Assembly (NCBI GenBank): GCA_006176705.1
Contig: QRFJ01000369.1
Coordinates: forward strand, 496,001 to 560,000
Source of the DNA: Cocos nucifera
Taxonomy: Eukaryota > Streptophyta > Magnoliopsida > Arecales > Arecaceae
Length of the DNA stretch: 64,000 bases
Reading direction: 5' to 3'
Part shown: in pieces, positions 35,208 through 47,327 of the stretch
Position numbering within the stretch: position 1 is the stretch's first letter
Layout: every line of letters starts with the position of its first letter
Notes under the pieces: model-generated
Told to the model about the DNA's origin: nothing
The model's database searches: none
What the model saw: only the letters and a program-made list of their open reading frames with translations
Translations under genes and position numbers: made by a program

Positions 35208-35212
35208 AATAG

Positions 35213-35373
35213 TCCTAAGAACTTCATCACAAAAGAGTTCATTAGAGGAAGATGCATGAAAGTAATGAAAATGCCAAAATAATAATTTTATTCATTAAAA
35301 ATTTAATTATATTTTTATAATTAGCTCAACCATTTATAACCTAGATGATTGGCTTTAGGATATAATTTTTAAT
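35213..35373 (-). repeat. 3' LTR of Angela B, U3 start right of the insertion
   Basis: Reverse complement starts ATTAAAAATTATATCCTAAAGCC, the LTR start of this family with TG changed to AT, preceded by the polypurine tract AAGTGAGAG at 35375-35383. It breaks off after AAGTTCTTAGGACT at 35213 where element A continues with ACTTAGATTCG, matched at 31827 and leftward. Confidence 0.88.
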
Positions 35374-36738
35374 AACTCTCACTTAGATTAAAGCCATTCA
35401 GAACAGTATCGATACCCATCTTCCATTTGTGATTATCGAACTCTTTGATTTTGAGGGCTTTAGTAAAGGGGTCAGCCACGTTCTTCTTTCTATCGATCTT
35501 TTGAAGGTCGACATCATCTCGCTCTACGATCTCTCGAACAAGATGATAGCAACATAGATTATGCTTGGTATGCTGATGTGCCTTCGGCTCCTTCACTTGA
35601 GCTATGGCTCTAGTACTATCACAATAAAGCAGAACTAGACTATCCAAGGAGGGTGTCACTCCCAGCTCGTCGTTGAACTTTCACAGCCACATAGCTTCCT
35701 TTGCAGTATTGGATGCTACGACATACTCCACCTCGCATATAGAATCGATCATAATGTGCTGCTTGGAACTCTTCCAATAGACCGCTCTATCATTCAGGAT
35801 AAATAAATAACCTGACACACTCTTACTGTCATCGTGATCTGACTAAAAACTAAAATCAGTATATCCCATAAGTGTCAAGTCAGCATCTCCATAGATGAGC
35901 TACTGGTTATTAGTATTTCTCAAATACTTCAGGATTGTCTTTACAACCTTCCAATGATTTTCATCCGGATTAGACTGGTATTTACTCACTACCCCTAGTG
36001 AGTATGCCACATCCGATCTCGTATATGTTATGGCGTATATACTAAAATCCACTACCGAAGCATATAGTATTCTACTCATACACTCTCTCTTAAGGAGTTG
36101 TCGAACAATCCCTCTTCGAGAGAGTAATTTTATGGCCTATCGAGAGATAGCCCTTTTCGGAATTTGCCATGCTGAACCGCTTCTATATGATATCGATGTA
36201 CGTAGACTGGGACAATCCAAACAATCTTTTAGATCTATCTCTATAGATCTTCATCCCCAGTATGTAGGAAGCTTCTTCCAACTCCTTCATAGAAAATTGA
36301 GATGACAGCCAAACCTTTATTCTTTATAATGTAGGGATGCCAATCCCAATTAAGAGAATATCATCCACATACAAAATAAGAAATACGACTATAGAACCTT
36401 TAGCCCATTTATACATGTAGGGTTCCTCTCCATTCTTAATGAAGCCATACATTCTGATCATCTTATCAAAATGCATGTTCCAACTCTACGATGCCTACTT
36501 TAATCTATAGATGAAACTCTGAAGTTTGTACATCTTGGACTCGTCTATGGACGTGAAATCCTTAAGCTGTATCATATACACCTCTTCGTCTAGCTCTTCA
36601 TTTAGAAAAACTATTTTCACATCCATCTACTAGATGTCATAGTCCAGATATGCTGTTATTGCAAGCATAATCTGAATGGACTCGAGCATTGCCATTGGAA
36701 AAAATATCTTATCATGATCAATACCATAACACTGATGA
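35369..36738 (-). pseudogene. Copia RT (major part) and RNase H of Angela B
   Basis: On the minus strand: MAMLESIQIMLAITAYLDYDI, VKIVFLNEELDEEVYMIQL, YKLQSFIYRLK, WNMHFDKMIRMYGFIKNGEEP, then the catalytic YVDDILLIG at about 36372-36398, SGYLFILND and CEVEYVVASN of RNase H, and the clean 96-codon tail 35659-35369 (LYCDSTRAIAQVKEPKAHQH, HNLCCYHLVREIVERDDVDL, VADPFTKALKIKEF). It resumes at 44886 beyond the nested element. It keeps YVDD, unlike element A, but has stops. Confidence 0.9.
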
Positions 36739-38289
36739 TGTCTAGATGTAGCAATCCAAGAGGAGGGGTGAATTGGATTTTTTTAAAATTTTAACCAAAT
36801 TAAACTCTCAGTAAATATATGCTTCTAATTAATAGAACTTGAGTGTTTGTGATCGATATGCAATGTAGTAGTAAAATTAAAATCAACTAGATAACATAAA
36901 TATATAAAGCAAGTAATGAGGATAAGGAAAGTAAAAATACAATACAAACACACAAGAATTTTATAATGGTTTGGTGCAATCTTGTACCTACGTCCACTCT
37001 CCAAGCTCTCCTTGAAAATTCCACTATAATCCTTATATTACACTGCGTTTATTTTAACCCGAAATTACAAACAAATCTAGTTAGTTTTGTCGGACTCACC
37101 AACCATAATCCTACATCGATAGTTCTCTCGAAATCACTATCAATCCGATTGATTTTCTAGGCTCACCAACTAAAATCTTTACACCATTCAATTACCGGCT
37201 TGGACCAGCTTATACTCTAAGTTTCTTCCTCCAAAGAAACTTGTAAAGAAACAAAGATACAAATATAAAATTTCAGCACAAAAATAAAAACAAAAAAGAA
37301 TTCTTTTAAATCTTGAAGAAATGGCTGAATATGTGCTCTTTTGAAGCTTTACTTCTCCTTAAATGATGCTGAGAAATTGCTTGAGATGTTGTGGAAGATA
37401 ACTCTTGAATGCCCTCTGAAATCAAAACTTAGTTCCTCTCTTTTCCTTTTCTCTTTTTAATGTACAATGAAAATCTCTTCAATTCAAAATGATTTTACTT
37501 TAAAATTTCTTAATCTTGCTTTTCAAATATTTCTTTAGTCTTTTATATTCTCGATGATGGCTAAAGGATCAGTTTTAACCGTTGGAAGCCTTGAACTAAC
37601 CGTTGGAGTGGAGAAATAGTCATTTAAAAAGCTGCAGAAAACTAGCAATTAGGCCTGTCCCGTGCTTGGGGTCGATATATTTTCTACAGGGGTTGACACT
37701 TTTTACTCAAGTGTCAACATTTTTTTCTCAAGTATCGATACTTTTTCTTCAGGTGTCGACATTTGTACAGTACTAAAAAATTTAGCTTCTATTTTTTATT
37801 TTTATGCAATAAAGATCGACTCATGGGTCGACTCTTTCATTAGGAGGCGATCCATGGGTTGACTTTTTCTAAAGCCATGCAAAAACAACATGCCAAAATG
37901 TGCCAAGCTTCCCATTTCAAAAGAAGATGACCAAGAGGTCATCTCTAGGGTTGATCTTTTTATTAAAATTTGATTTTCTTTCAAATTTGACATCAAAAAA
38001 ATATGAAATTACCTACAAAAGATCAGAATTTTTCTCTAGTTACTCTTAAGACATTCCAAATATATTTTCTTCTAACTTGATGAAATTATAATTTTGCCTT
38101 TCTTCAAGGATCTTTATCAATTCAATTTTCTTGAAGCTCTTGATTTTATGATTTTTATGTGGATCTTTTCTTGGATTAAGTTCTTCAATTTGAACACTTG
38201 AAAAGACCTACATATATTTTTGAAATACATGATTAGTATTATTTATACTCAATATTTTGGAATCATCAAAATCAATCAGTGGGTCAACA
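36739..38289 (-). repeat. 3' LTR (left copy) of the 8.1-kb element
   Basis: 1,551 bp. Contains a run of TCGACACTTTT-type words (37670-37760) that is also in the right copy (44270-44350). The complement of the element start reads TGTTGACCCACTG. Confidence 0.88.
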
Positions 38290-41200
38290 ATCTCTCCCTT
38301 TTTTATGATGATAAAACTTTGAGTATATGCATAAAAATAAATTTAATATGTTTCAACTAACTTGCTAGTATAAAATATGAAGTAAGAATATACACAAATA
38401 TAAATGTGCACTTCATAAAAGCTTTAAATAATATTTCATATAATTTATATTAATGAGTTTTAAGGTTGCACTTCATAAAATTCATTGACTTTCTTAAGTA
38501 TTAATTCTTTAAGCATATACTCAATATACCTCTTCTCCTTTTTGACAACATCAAAAAGCTCATGGAAAGGATAAAAAATTATCATCAAAATTAACAAGAT
38601 ATAAGAATTATATCAATTTAGAGATATATCTCATTGAGAAGATCAATTTGAATTAATCCTCTCTCCTTTGAAAAATATTTTTTTCTTTTCAAAAATTAGC
38701 TTGAAGTCAAATATTAAAGACTCTCCTCCTTTTTGAATAAATATGATATTTTAATCAAATTTTTAAATATACATTTTTAAACATTAAGAGGAACAAAGTT
38801 TTTCAAAAGATTTAACCATGAAATCGAGTCTAATATGCACTTTAATATTTAATCTTTTTTTTTCTTAAGAAATTTTAATCAATTAAGTTTGGAAAAGATA
38901 TGCATCGAAAATATATCGAGTAAAGTAAAATAAATAGTATCAAATTCAAATTTTTAAATGAGTTTCAAAATTAAGTTCAAAAATTTATTTCTTAGAGTAA
39001 GAATATATTTTTAATTTAATTTAACTCCAATCAATTATCAAGAATAATTATGCAAATCAAAATATAAAACCAGCATATTAATCATATCAATTTAAATAAT
39101 TTTTAATATTAAAGAATAATTTATTTATCTAATACTACTTTAAATTAATAGCACTTTAAATCAAGTAAATCAAATTGAATAAACATATGAAAATATAAAT
39201 TAAAAAGACTATAAAATATTTGATGGAAAGTTTAAAACTAATAAGGCCCAAAATAAGATAATTGATTAAAAATTTTAGATCAAAAGTTCATTAATATTTT
39301 CAATCAAATCAAATCAAAAAATATCTCTCCCCTTGCTTTTCATACCAATAGCTGGATTAATTTATTTTTAAATTTTCTCCTCCTTTTTATTTCAAATTAA
39401 GCATATTTTAAATTTAGATTATCAAATTAAAATATACATATTCATTCTTTAGTATTATCTTCTCTTTTTCTTTTTCAAAATTTGCATATCTAAGCTTTAT
39501 AATTTTTGTTACTCCCCTATTTTTTTCAAGTTAAGCATCTTTAATTTGATATTATATTAAACTTTAATTAATACTAATTCAGTAATCAATTCATCTTAAA
39601 TAAATTCTTCTCTTTATGTCAAGATATTTTCAATCAAGTAGCTTTTTAAAAGTAAAAATTTTACTTTCTCTCCCTATCTTTCAAATTAAGCATATTTAAT
39701 ATGAACTTAACTGATGCCAAATTTAAAAATTTAGATTATTTAACTTTTATTAAATTTTTAAAAAATATATTTTTAATTAAAAGATTATATCTTCTTTAAT
39801 GTTTTCTATTCTTTTTATAAAAAATACATTATGGGTTTTACTTTCAAATTTAGATCAAGAGTTCTTCCATTTCTCAAAAGTATAGATGCATATATACTTT
39901 TCAATTTTAATTAAAGAAACTATGGACTTCAAAAATTTTAAATAATATAGTCTTGAAAATACTTTTCTTCTTTTAATACTAAAGCAAATCATTCAACAAC
40001 ATATTATAAGAATTTAAATAATATAATAGTAAGAATATGACTGTGAAAATTTAAATTTGAGACATAGCATACTTTTCTTTTATCAAAAGATAGTGCAATA
40101 GAATTTAAGACAAAAATAGACTATTTGATACAAATTATAATAATTATGATAAGTTTTTGAAAAATTATTTGTTTGTGCCATTTGAAAGAAGTTTTTGTTT
40201 GTTTCTCTGAACTTTATAAATCTAAGATATATAGATCCTTTCAAAATTAAAAATTTAGATATATCATAATTTTTTTTAAAAAAAATATCTCTTTCTTTTT
40301 CTAAGTAGTATCAATCAATTTGAAGCATAAAGGTACCAATCTTGTAATTTATTCAAGGTATAATGTCAAAAATATATTCATGCAAACTAGATTATACTTA
40401 AGGATATTTTATTCTTTTTGTCAAAGATAAAATAATAGAATACAAGATAAAAATGATCTATTTAATATCAATCATTAAAATTTTTGATTGAAAAAGATAG
40501 ATTAATTAAAATTTAGATCAAATTATCTTGATAAGTTAATTTAAATTGATATCAATAAATCATACAAAATAAATCATAGTGAGATATTTTGTTTAAACTT
40601 AGGTTTTTTCTCTTAAGAAATATAATTTAATTAAGTTTAGATAAGATATGAAATTCTTGATTTTATCTCAAATAATATCATATAAACTATGCGATGAAAT
40701 TCAAGGTAGAAATAGATTTACTTAGAAGTTTTCAGATCAAATAATAATTTTAAATTAAAGATAATTTACTTAGAAGTTTTCATGATATTAATAGAATTAA
40801 AATTTAATTGAATTAATGATTTTCTTAAAAGTTTGATACCACTTAAAGATTGAAGAAAAAATAATTTGAATTACTATTAGCAAATCATTTAAGTTAAGAG
40901 ATTTTTTGTTATCCTACATAAATCATTTCATCATTTTTCTTAGAAAACATTAAATAATTTTTAAGTTTCAAAAATAGTTTATCTTTAATATTTCAATGAT
41001 ATTTTCTATGCCAAAAAAATTAATTTTTTCAATTTTCTCTCATCCTTTTTTAATTTAATTAATCATTAATATCTTTTCCTTAGTTTTATAAAATGAGCAC
41101 ATATTGAATCAATTAAATAAGCATAGAAATCAAATAAATAGCATCATCAGATATACTCTATTTTTTTTTAAAAAAAAGGATTAGATCAATAGTTCAAAAA

Positions 41201-42529
41201 AAATTAATTCAAGAAAATTTAATCAATGTAGATAGAAATTAATATACAAATAAGTTAGAAATCAAAGATAATATTCAAATCAAATTTTAGAATAAAAAAT
41301 TTGATCAATTAGATTAAGATAATCAAAAGTATCAAGAGAAAAAAGTTTAGATATAGGCTCTATATTTTTTGTTTTAACTATGAAAGTTTTGAAATCATTA
41401 GAGATCAACCGATGATGCAATACAAATTAATACTTTAAGCATTTGATTTTTTATGATTGAATGTCTTATATTCAAGTACTTAGGTCATACAAATTTTTTT
41501 TAGAAGACTTTTAATATTTAAATATTTTATGGAGAAATGTTAAAAACTAGTTTTACTTTAATATTTTGCAATCAAATGGATTTATAGATAATTAAACTTC
41601 TTTTAATTTAAATTTCTCAATAGCAAAATTAATGAGGAGGCTTAAAAATATCACACTGAATTTTAAGATAATTTTAATTCATATCATAATATAATATATA
41701 GAGGAGAGCATATTAATTTAAAAATCAAAATATTCATATCATGGTATATATTTATTGCAAGCATCAAAATCAATCAATTATATGTAAGAAATATTTCAAA
41801 TAAAAAATTTTATATGTATACATATTAATCAATGGATTCAATGAAAAATTTAATAATCATTAATGGTATGATGAGAGAAAAGTTTAGATTATACCAATAA
41901 TCATCATCCATCATCTTTGACACCCAAGGCATCTAAGTAAATATATTTTTTTTCTTTCAAACTCATTAGATCCTTAGCAAACCTGCAAGATCACTTTATA
42001 ACTTTTGGTATTCAAACCATCCTGGATCCATCAGAGTTAGTATACAAGGTTCTTTTTAGAATCCAAAATTGTTTAATAGAAGTTTGGCCATTTCTTTTAA
42101 TGTTGCATTCAAAAATTTTGTGGCCAACTTTATTATATTTAAAATATTTGATTGAAGAATTTTCAAATGAAGCTTTTGTAGACATATTTTTGATAAATTT
42201 TTGTTTTCTTAATGAATTATAGCTAATTTCATTTTTATCAAAAGTAGCCTTTTGATTGTTTAATATAGCTTGAAGCTTTTGAGATCTAATTATAAACTTT
42301 TTAATTATGGACTTCTAGCTTTTAATCTCTTTCTTTAGTTTGGCATTATCTTCTAAAAGAGATTTTTCAGATTTATTTTTTTTTATCAAAAAATTTTAGT
42401 TTATTAAGTTCTTCTTTCAACTTAAGATTTTCTTCAATCATAGATTTTTTAGATTTTGAAATTTTTTCTTTTTCTTTAACTAAGAAATTTTTAGATTTAA
42501 TTATATTCTCCTTTTCTTTAGTTAGAATT
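38290..42529 (-). other. AT-rich non-coding interior of the 8.1-kb element
   Basis: More than 4 kb with no recognisable protein. It begins with the polypurine tract (plus strand ATCTCTCCCTTTTTT). Pyrimidine-rich words close to CTCTCCTCCTTTTT recur about ten times between 38290 and 39810, often followed by CAAATTAAGCATA. The rest is AT-rich with many short A or T runs. I see no RNA gene. Confidence 0.6.
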
Positions 42530-43005
42530 TCAATTTGTTCCAAAAAAAACTTTCTTTTCTTTAGCCATATTTTCTATATTTCTCAATAGATCTTTTTTTT
42601 CACTCAAAATTTTATTTTTTTCTTCAATCAAAGATAAGTTAGATTTTCTAAGCTCTTTGTTTTGCAGCCTTACTTTTTTATGTTCATCAATTAGATCATT
42701 GAAGGCTTTATATAATTTATCAAAAGTAAAATCGAAAGAGCTATTAATGTTTACTTCATCGTCATTGGCCATGAGGTAGGAATTTATAGTATTTTCTTCC
42801 TCTTTCTCATTTAGCTTTTCTTTAACATGCTCCCCTTAATCAATGCTTTCTTTTTATTTTGTTTCCTCCTTTTCTTCTTCTTTTCATCCTCATGCACCAT
42901 GAGACATGAGTTGGGGTAAGTTTTCTTTTCTTCTTGGAAGCTTGATATTTTTCTTTGATTTGCTCCCTCAAAAGTAGTTTTTAATGTCTTGCATATTTGA
43001 TTCAC
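42530..43005 (-). pseudogene. Gag-like remnant of the 8.1-kb element
   Basis: Minus-strand segments read CLMVHEDEKKKK (about 42895-42860) and then MANDDEVNINSSFDFTFDKLYKAFNDLIDEHKKVRLQNKELRK (42772-42640) in short pieces, followed by a Lys/Glu-rich coiled-coil-like stretch (LSLIEEKNKILSEKKDLLRN). CLMAxEDE followed by SSFDFTFDELxxAFNDL is the C-terminal gag region of a group of plant copia elements. A frame change near 42800 separates the two pieces. The gag core upstream is not recognisable. Confidence 0.65.
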
Positions 43006-43330
43006 TAAAATACATTAAAAAATTATATTAAAAATATTTATGTCTAATGAACAATAAAGTAAATTCATTGCTTTAGCATTAATTTGAATCATTTCTTTAT
43101 CATGAATTGATGCATTGGGTGTGTGTAGGTCATTGATTATAATTTTTCACAAATTATAGTCAAGTGTTTGAATGAAGATTTTTATTCTAGCTTTCTAATA
43201 AGTATAATTTGAGCCATCAAATAATGGGGGTCTATCTATAGAATGTCCATCATTAAAAAAAGATTCCATTTTGGATTGCTAAGATCTTTAGCTCTTGACG
43301 ATTATGTCAACAACAAATAATAGAGCACCT

Positions 43331-43342
43331 GCTCTGATACCA
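43331..43342 (-). other. Primer-binding site of the 8.1-kb element
   Basis: The plus strand GCTCTGATACCA is the exact complement of TGGTATCAGAGC, six bases from the right LTR. Confidence 0.9.
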
Positions 43343-43348
43343 CTTATT

Positions 43349-44880
43349 GTCCAGAGGTAGCAATCCAAGAAGGAGGGTGAATTGGATTCTTTAAAAATTT
43401 TAGTCAAATTTAACTCTAAGTAAATATGTGCTTCTAATTAATAGGTCTTGAGTATTTGTGATGGATATGCAATGCAGTAGTGAAATTAAAATCAACTAGA
43501 TAATACAAATATGTAAAGTAATGAGGGCAAGAAAAGCAAAAATATAATACAAACACACAAAAATTTTATAGTAGTTCGGTGCAATCTCGTACCTACGTCC
43601 ACTCTCCAAGCTCTTCTCGAAAATTTTACTATAATTCCTAGATTACAATGCATTTATTTTAACCCAGGATCACAAATAAATCTAATTATTTTTGCTGGGC
43701 TCACCAACCACAACCCTACACCGATAGTTTTTTTGGGATCACTATCTATCCGATTGATTTTCTAGGCTCACCAATCAAAACCTTTACACTGTCCAATTAC
43801 CGGCTCGGACCAGCCTATACTTCAAGTTTCTTTTCCTAAAGAAACTTGTAAAGAAACAAAGATATAAATATAAAAATTCAACACAAAAATAAAAGCAAAA
43901 AAAAAACTCTTTTGAAGCTCGAAGAAGTGGCTGAATATATGCTCTTTTGAAGCTTCACTTCTCTTCAAATGATGCTGAGAGGTTGCTTGAGATGTTATGA
44001 AAGATAACTCTTGAATACCCTCTGAAATCAAAGCTTAGTTACTCTCTTTTTTCTTTTTTTTTGATGTGCAATAAAAACCTCTTCAATCCAAAATGATTTT
44101 ACTTTAAAATCCTTTGATCTTGCTTCCCAAATATTTCTTTAGTCTTTTATATTCTTGATGATGGCTGGAGGATCGATTCTAATTATTGAAAGTCTTGAAC
44201 CAGCCATTGGAGTGAGAAATAGCATTTGAAAAGCTGCAAAAAACTAGCCATTAGGCCTATCCCGTGCTTGGGATCGACATATTTTTTGTAGGGGTCGATA
44301 CTTTTTACTCAGGTGTCGACACTTTTGTCTCAAGTGTCGATACTTTTTCTCAGGTGTCAGTACTTAGACAGCACTCAAAAATTCAGCTTCTATTTTTTAT
44401 TTTTATGCAACAGAGGTCGACTCAGGGGTCGACTCTTTCATTAGAAATCGACCCATGGGTCGACCCTTTTGTGAAGCTATGCAAAAATAACGTGCCAAAG
44501 CGTGCCAAGTTGCTCATTTCAAAAAGGGATGACCTAGAGGTCGTCCCTAGGGTTGATCTTTTTGCTAAAACATGATTTTCTTCCAAATTTGACATCCAAA
44601 AAATGTGAAATTACCTCCAAAAGATTAGAATTTTTTTTCTAATTACTCTTAAAACTTTCGAAACATATTTTCTTCTAGCTTGATGAAATTATAATTTTGC
44701 CCTTCTTCAAGAATCTTTATCAATTCAATTTTCTTGAAGCTTTTAACTTGATGATTTTTGTGTAGATCTTTTCTTAGATTAATTTCTTCAATTTAAATAT
44801 CCGAAAAGACCTACATACATTCTTGAGTATCATTTATACTTAATATTTTGGAATCATCAAAATCAATCAATAGGTCAATA
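43349..44880 (-). repeat. 5' LTR (right copy) of the 8.1-kb element
   Basis: 1,532 bp, aligns with 36739-38289 throughout. Starts TGTCCAGAGGTAGC and ends AGGTCAATA with the last CA changed to TA. Confidence 0.9.
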
Positions 44881-44885
44881 GCTGA

Positions 44886-45087
44886 CAATATTCCTTGCTA
44901 ATCAGACGGGCTTTATAGATCTCTACCTTTCCATCCGCGCTTTTTTTTCTTTAAAAAATTCACTTATATCCATTGGGTTTTACCCCTTCAGATGGATCAA
45001 CCATGTCCATATACTGTTGACTTTCATGGACTCCATTTTGAACTTCATGGCTTCCATCCATTTATCTAAGTCGGACCTCTGCATGGT
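44886..45087 (-). pseudogene. Copia RT, N-terminal piece of Angela B
   Basis: Minus strand reads SDLDKWMEAMKFKMESMKVN, SIWTWLIHLKG and VEIYKARLISKEYCQ, the start of copia RT (element A: WLEAMTSEIESIKANSIWTLVD). It continues with QCYGIDHD at 36733 and leftward once the 8.1-kb element is removed. Its upstream end at 45087 abuts the CACTA subterminal repeats. Confidence 0.85.
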
Positions 45088-45300
45088 TACGGAACCACTG
45101 CCATAGCTCGAATTATGGGAGCAATTACGAAACCACTGCCAAATCTCGACCTATGGCAGTAGTTATGGAACCACCGCCATAGATCTAATGCAGTAGTTTC
45201 ATAACCGCTGCCATAGATCAATAGCAGCGGTTGGCACGTAACTTGCTGCCTCGCTTAGCATGCCTACGATAGTAGTTTTGCAACCACTGTCGTAGCTTTT
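45088..45300. repeat. CACTA left subterminal repeats
   Basis: Six or so copies, in both orientations, of a word close to AACCACTGCCATAG, some paired as CTATGGCAGTAGTT and AACCACCGCCATAG. In CACTA elements such arrays are bound by the element's own DNA-binding protein; binding here is inference. Confidence 0.75.
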
Positions 45301-45469
45301 GAATAATAAAAAAATAAAATTTTTAAATTTTTATATATTTTATCTGATAAATGCAGAGATATATAACATAACAAAAAATATAAAAAAATATTATAAATAT
45401 AAAAATATTTTTAAAATGCTCAAATTTTATTATCGAATAAAATTTATTATAATATTTTTTTTTAAATAC

Positions 45470-47300
45470 ATCAAAAGTCCCATGAATCTACATCATCGTC
45501 ATCAACGGAAGATGGAGCACAAGCTAGAGGAGCTGGAGTTGGAGCTGAAACGTCAGCCAACATATTCCTGAGGTCCACAAAGTCTGCTCCAAAATACGTG
45601 CTGAGCTTCATCACCATGGCGCTCAGGATGTCCTCCAGATGAGATATGCGCTCCTCAGCATGAGCAACCCATGTCGTAGCCTGATCTGCCCGCACGGTAG
45701 ATAGAGCTGCCTATGCCAATACCTCCATAAGTTGCTCCCGACTGACGACACCAGAAGCATGTGAAGATATACTCTCTTCAGATCAGTAGCTTATCAGCAT
45801 ATATCCGGACCTACATCAGATCCTCCCAAAGCACTCAGGCTTTAAGACTTGAGATAGATGATCATGGGGGCCAGAGCTATTCGGACCCTCGCTCGCAAGC
45901 ATATCTAATTGGTCCTATAATTATAAATTCAAATAAAATTTTATAAAAATGCTATAATACTAATAATATATACTAATATATTTATTACTTACAAAAATCC
46001 TTTCGATCGCGATATTCATCGATCTGCCCTTCTTGTCCTTATGGTTGGATCGAAGATCTCGCTACGACTGGATATTACTCCATCTTTCATCAACTATAAC
46101 AATGGATCAATTTATTAAAAATATAAAAAAATATTAATTTAATTTATTTAGTAAGATTTAGAATTCATTATCTTTCTATGCACATGACTGACCATAGACT
46201 CACGACCTAGAGTGTGTATGTACTCCTGGGCTGCCCGATTCTCCCAATTCTAATGGAAGGTTGTCTAACAAGTATTCAAATAAATAATAAGTATTTAAAA
46301 AATATTTAAATATAATTTTAAGTATATTAAAAAAATTTAAAATTAAAAATTTTACCTCGAACTCCTAGCTCCTCCAATGTCTAACCATCCCCTTCTACTG
46401 ACTCGGGGGATAGTCCTGTATCCAAAGAACAAGCTCATTTGGAGTATATTGTCAATGCTCGAGCCATCCTCTATGGAGCTTAACCTTGTAGCTCCGATAC
46501 AATTTTTTAATCTTCTTCAGTCGAGCATCTCGAGTCTTCTCATGATGTGAAAAGTCGTATCTCCTCTGCACAAAGTTATCAAAAGTCAGTTACTAAATTA
46601 TTCTAATCAAACAATTGTGTAAACATATCAAATGCATAAATATAATTAAGATACACTTACTCATATCTCCTTCCACATCCGATCTCTAACACCAACATCC
46701 ATCAATCGCCAGTCTATGGGGGATACCAGAATGATGTCGGACCACCTCATAAGCACTCCAAAAAAGAAATGCATCTTCCACATGATCTTTCGTACTGACC
46801 TTTCCTTCGCATCATACTACACCATCACCTGATGCTGGCGGTTCCACATATGTGGCATGCATATGGGACCGCAAAATGTCTTACTGAATGATGCACCTAC
46901 AATGAAAATACGTTATGCAGATATATAAATATATAAATACTATAAAATAAATAAATAAATAATATAATATAATAAAAATGTACACTCAGATGCCGGTGTC
47001 GAAGCATGTATTGGAGATATGGTTGATGATTGAGGCTCAAATACTGGTGGAGTATATACCGACGATGGAGTAGATGCCAGTGATAGAGTAGATGTCAATA
47101 GTCCCTGAGTAGTCAATATGGAGGTAGATGCAGTATGCTCCAACTGCTCCTTAGATGCTGAGCTCTGCATAACCCGTCGATAGGCGAGATGGAAGCTAGA
47201 TAGCATTTTGGTGCCATCGTGACCTACAATGTTAATGAATATTAACCAATATAATATGTTGAACAATAATATTAGTATAGCATCAATAAATAGATTCTAA
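45470..47300 (-). pseudogene. CACTA second protein, Ptta/En-Spm (Transposase_24) type
   Basis: Minus-strand segments: RHIL-type start is unclear, but SSFHLAYRRVMQSSASKEQLE (47190-47140), DIILVSPIDWRLMDV-like and VRDRMWKEI (about 46740-46670; Trp read as a stop in the first), YDFSHHEKTRDARLKKI and YRSYKVKLHRGWLEH (46560-46460), then LVLWIQDYPPSQ, and a C-terminal HAEERISHLEDILSAMVMKL coiled stretch (45665-45600). This order fits the Ptta/En-Spm plant transposase family that accompanies TNP2. Stops and introns are not resolved. Confidence 0.65.
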
Positions 47301-47322
47301 TATTTATACCAGAATGTTGAAG

Positions 47323-47327
47323 TCATC
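47323..47327. other. Left target duplication of the solo LTR
   Basis: TCATC, repeated exactly at 48403-48407. Confidence 0.85.

Larger units (their letters stand above)
36739..44880 (-). mobile_element. Large non-autonomous (gag-only) LTR retrotransposon, 8.1 kb
   Basis: Direct repeats at 36739-38289 and 43349-44880 start TGTC(T/C)AGA and end in GGTCAACA/GGTCAATA. The flanks are GATGA (36734-36738) and GCTGA (44881-44885), a 5-bp duplication with one mismatch, inside copia RT codons. Minus orientation is set by the primer site complement at 43331-43342 and the polypurine tract at 38290-38303. Only gag-like remnants (42530-43005) were found in 5 kb of interior; no protease, integrase or RT. 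It fits the LARD or TR-GAG class. Confidence 0.88.

Noticed and set aside
38290..42500. Possible organelle or viral insertion because of very high AT content
   Set aside because: Bounded by the two LTRs with matching primer site and polypurine tract and with gag remnants, so it is the interior of an LTR element.
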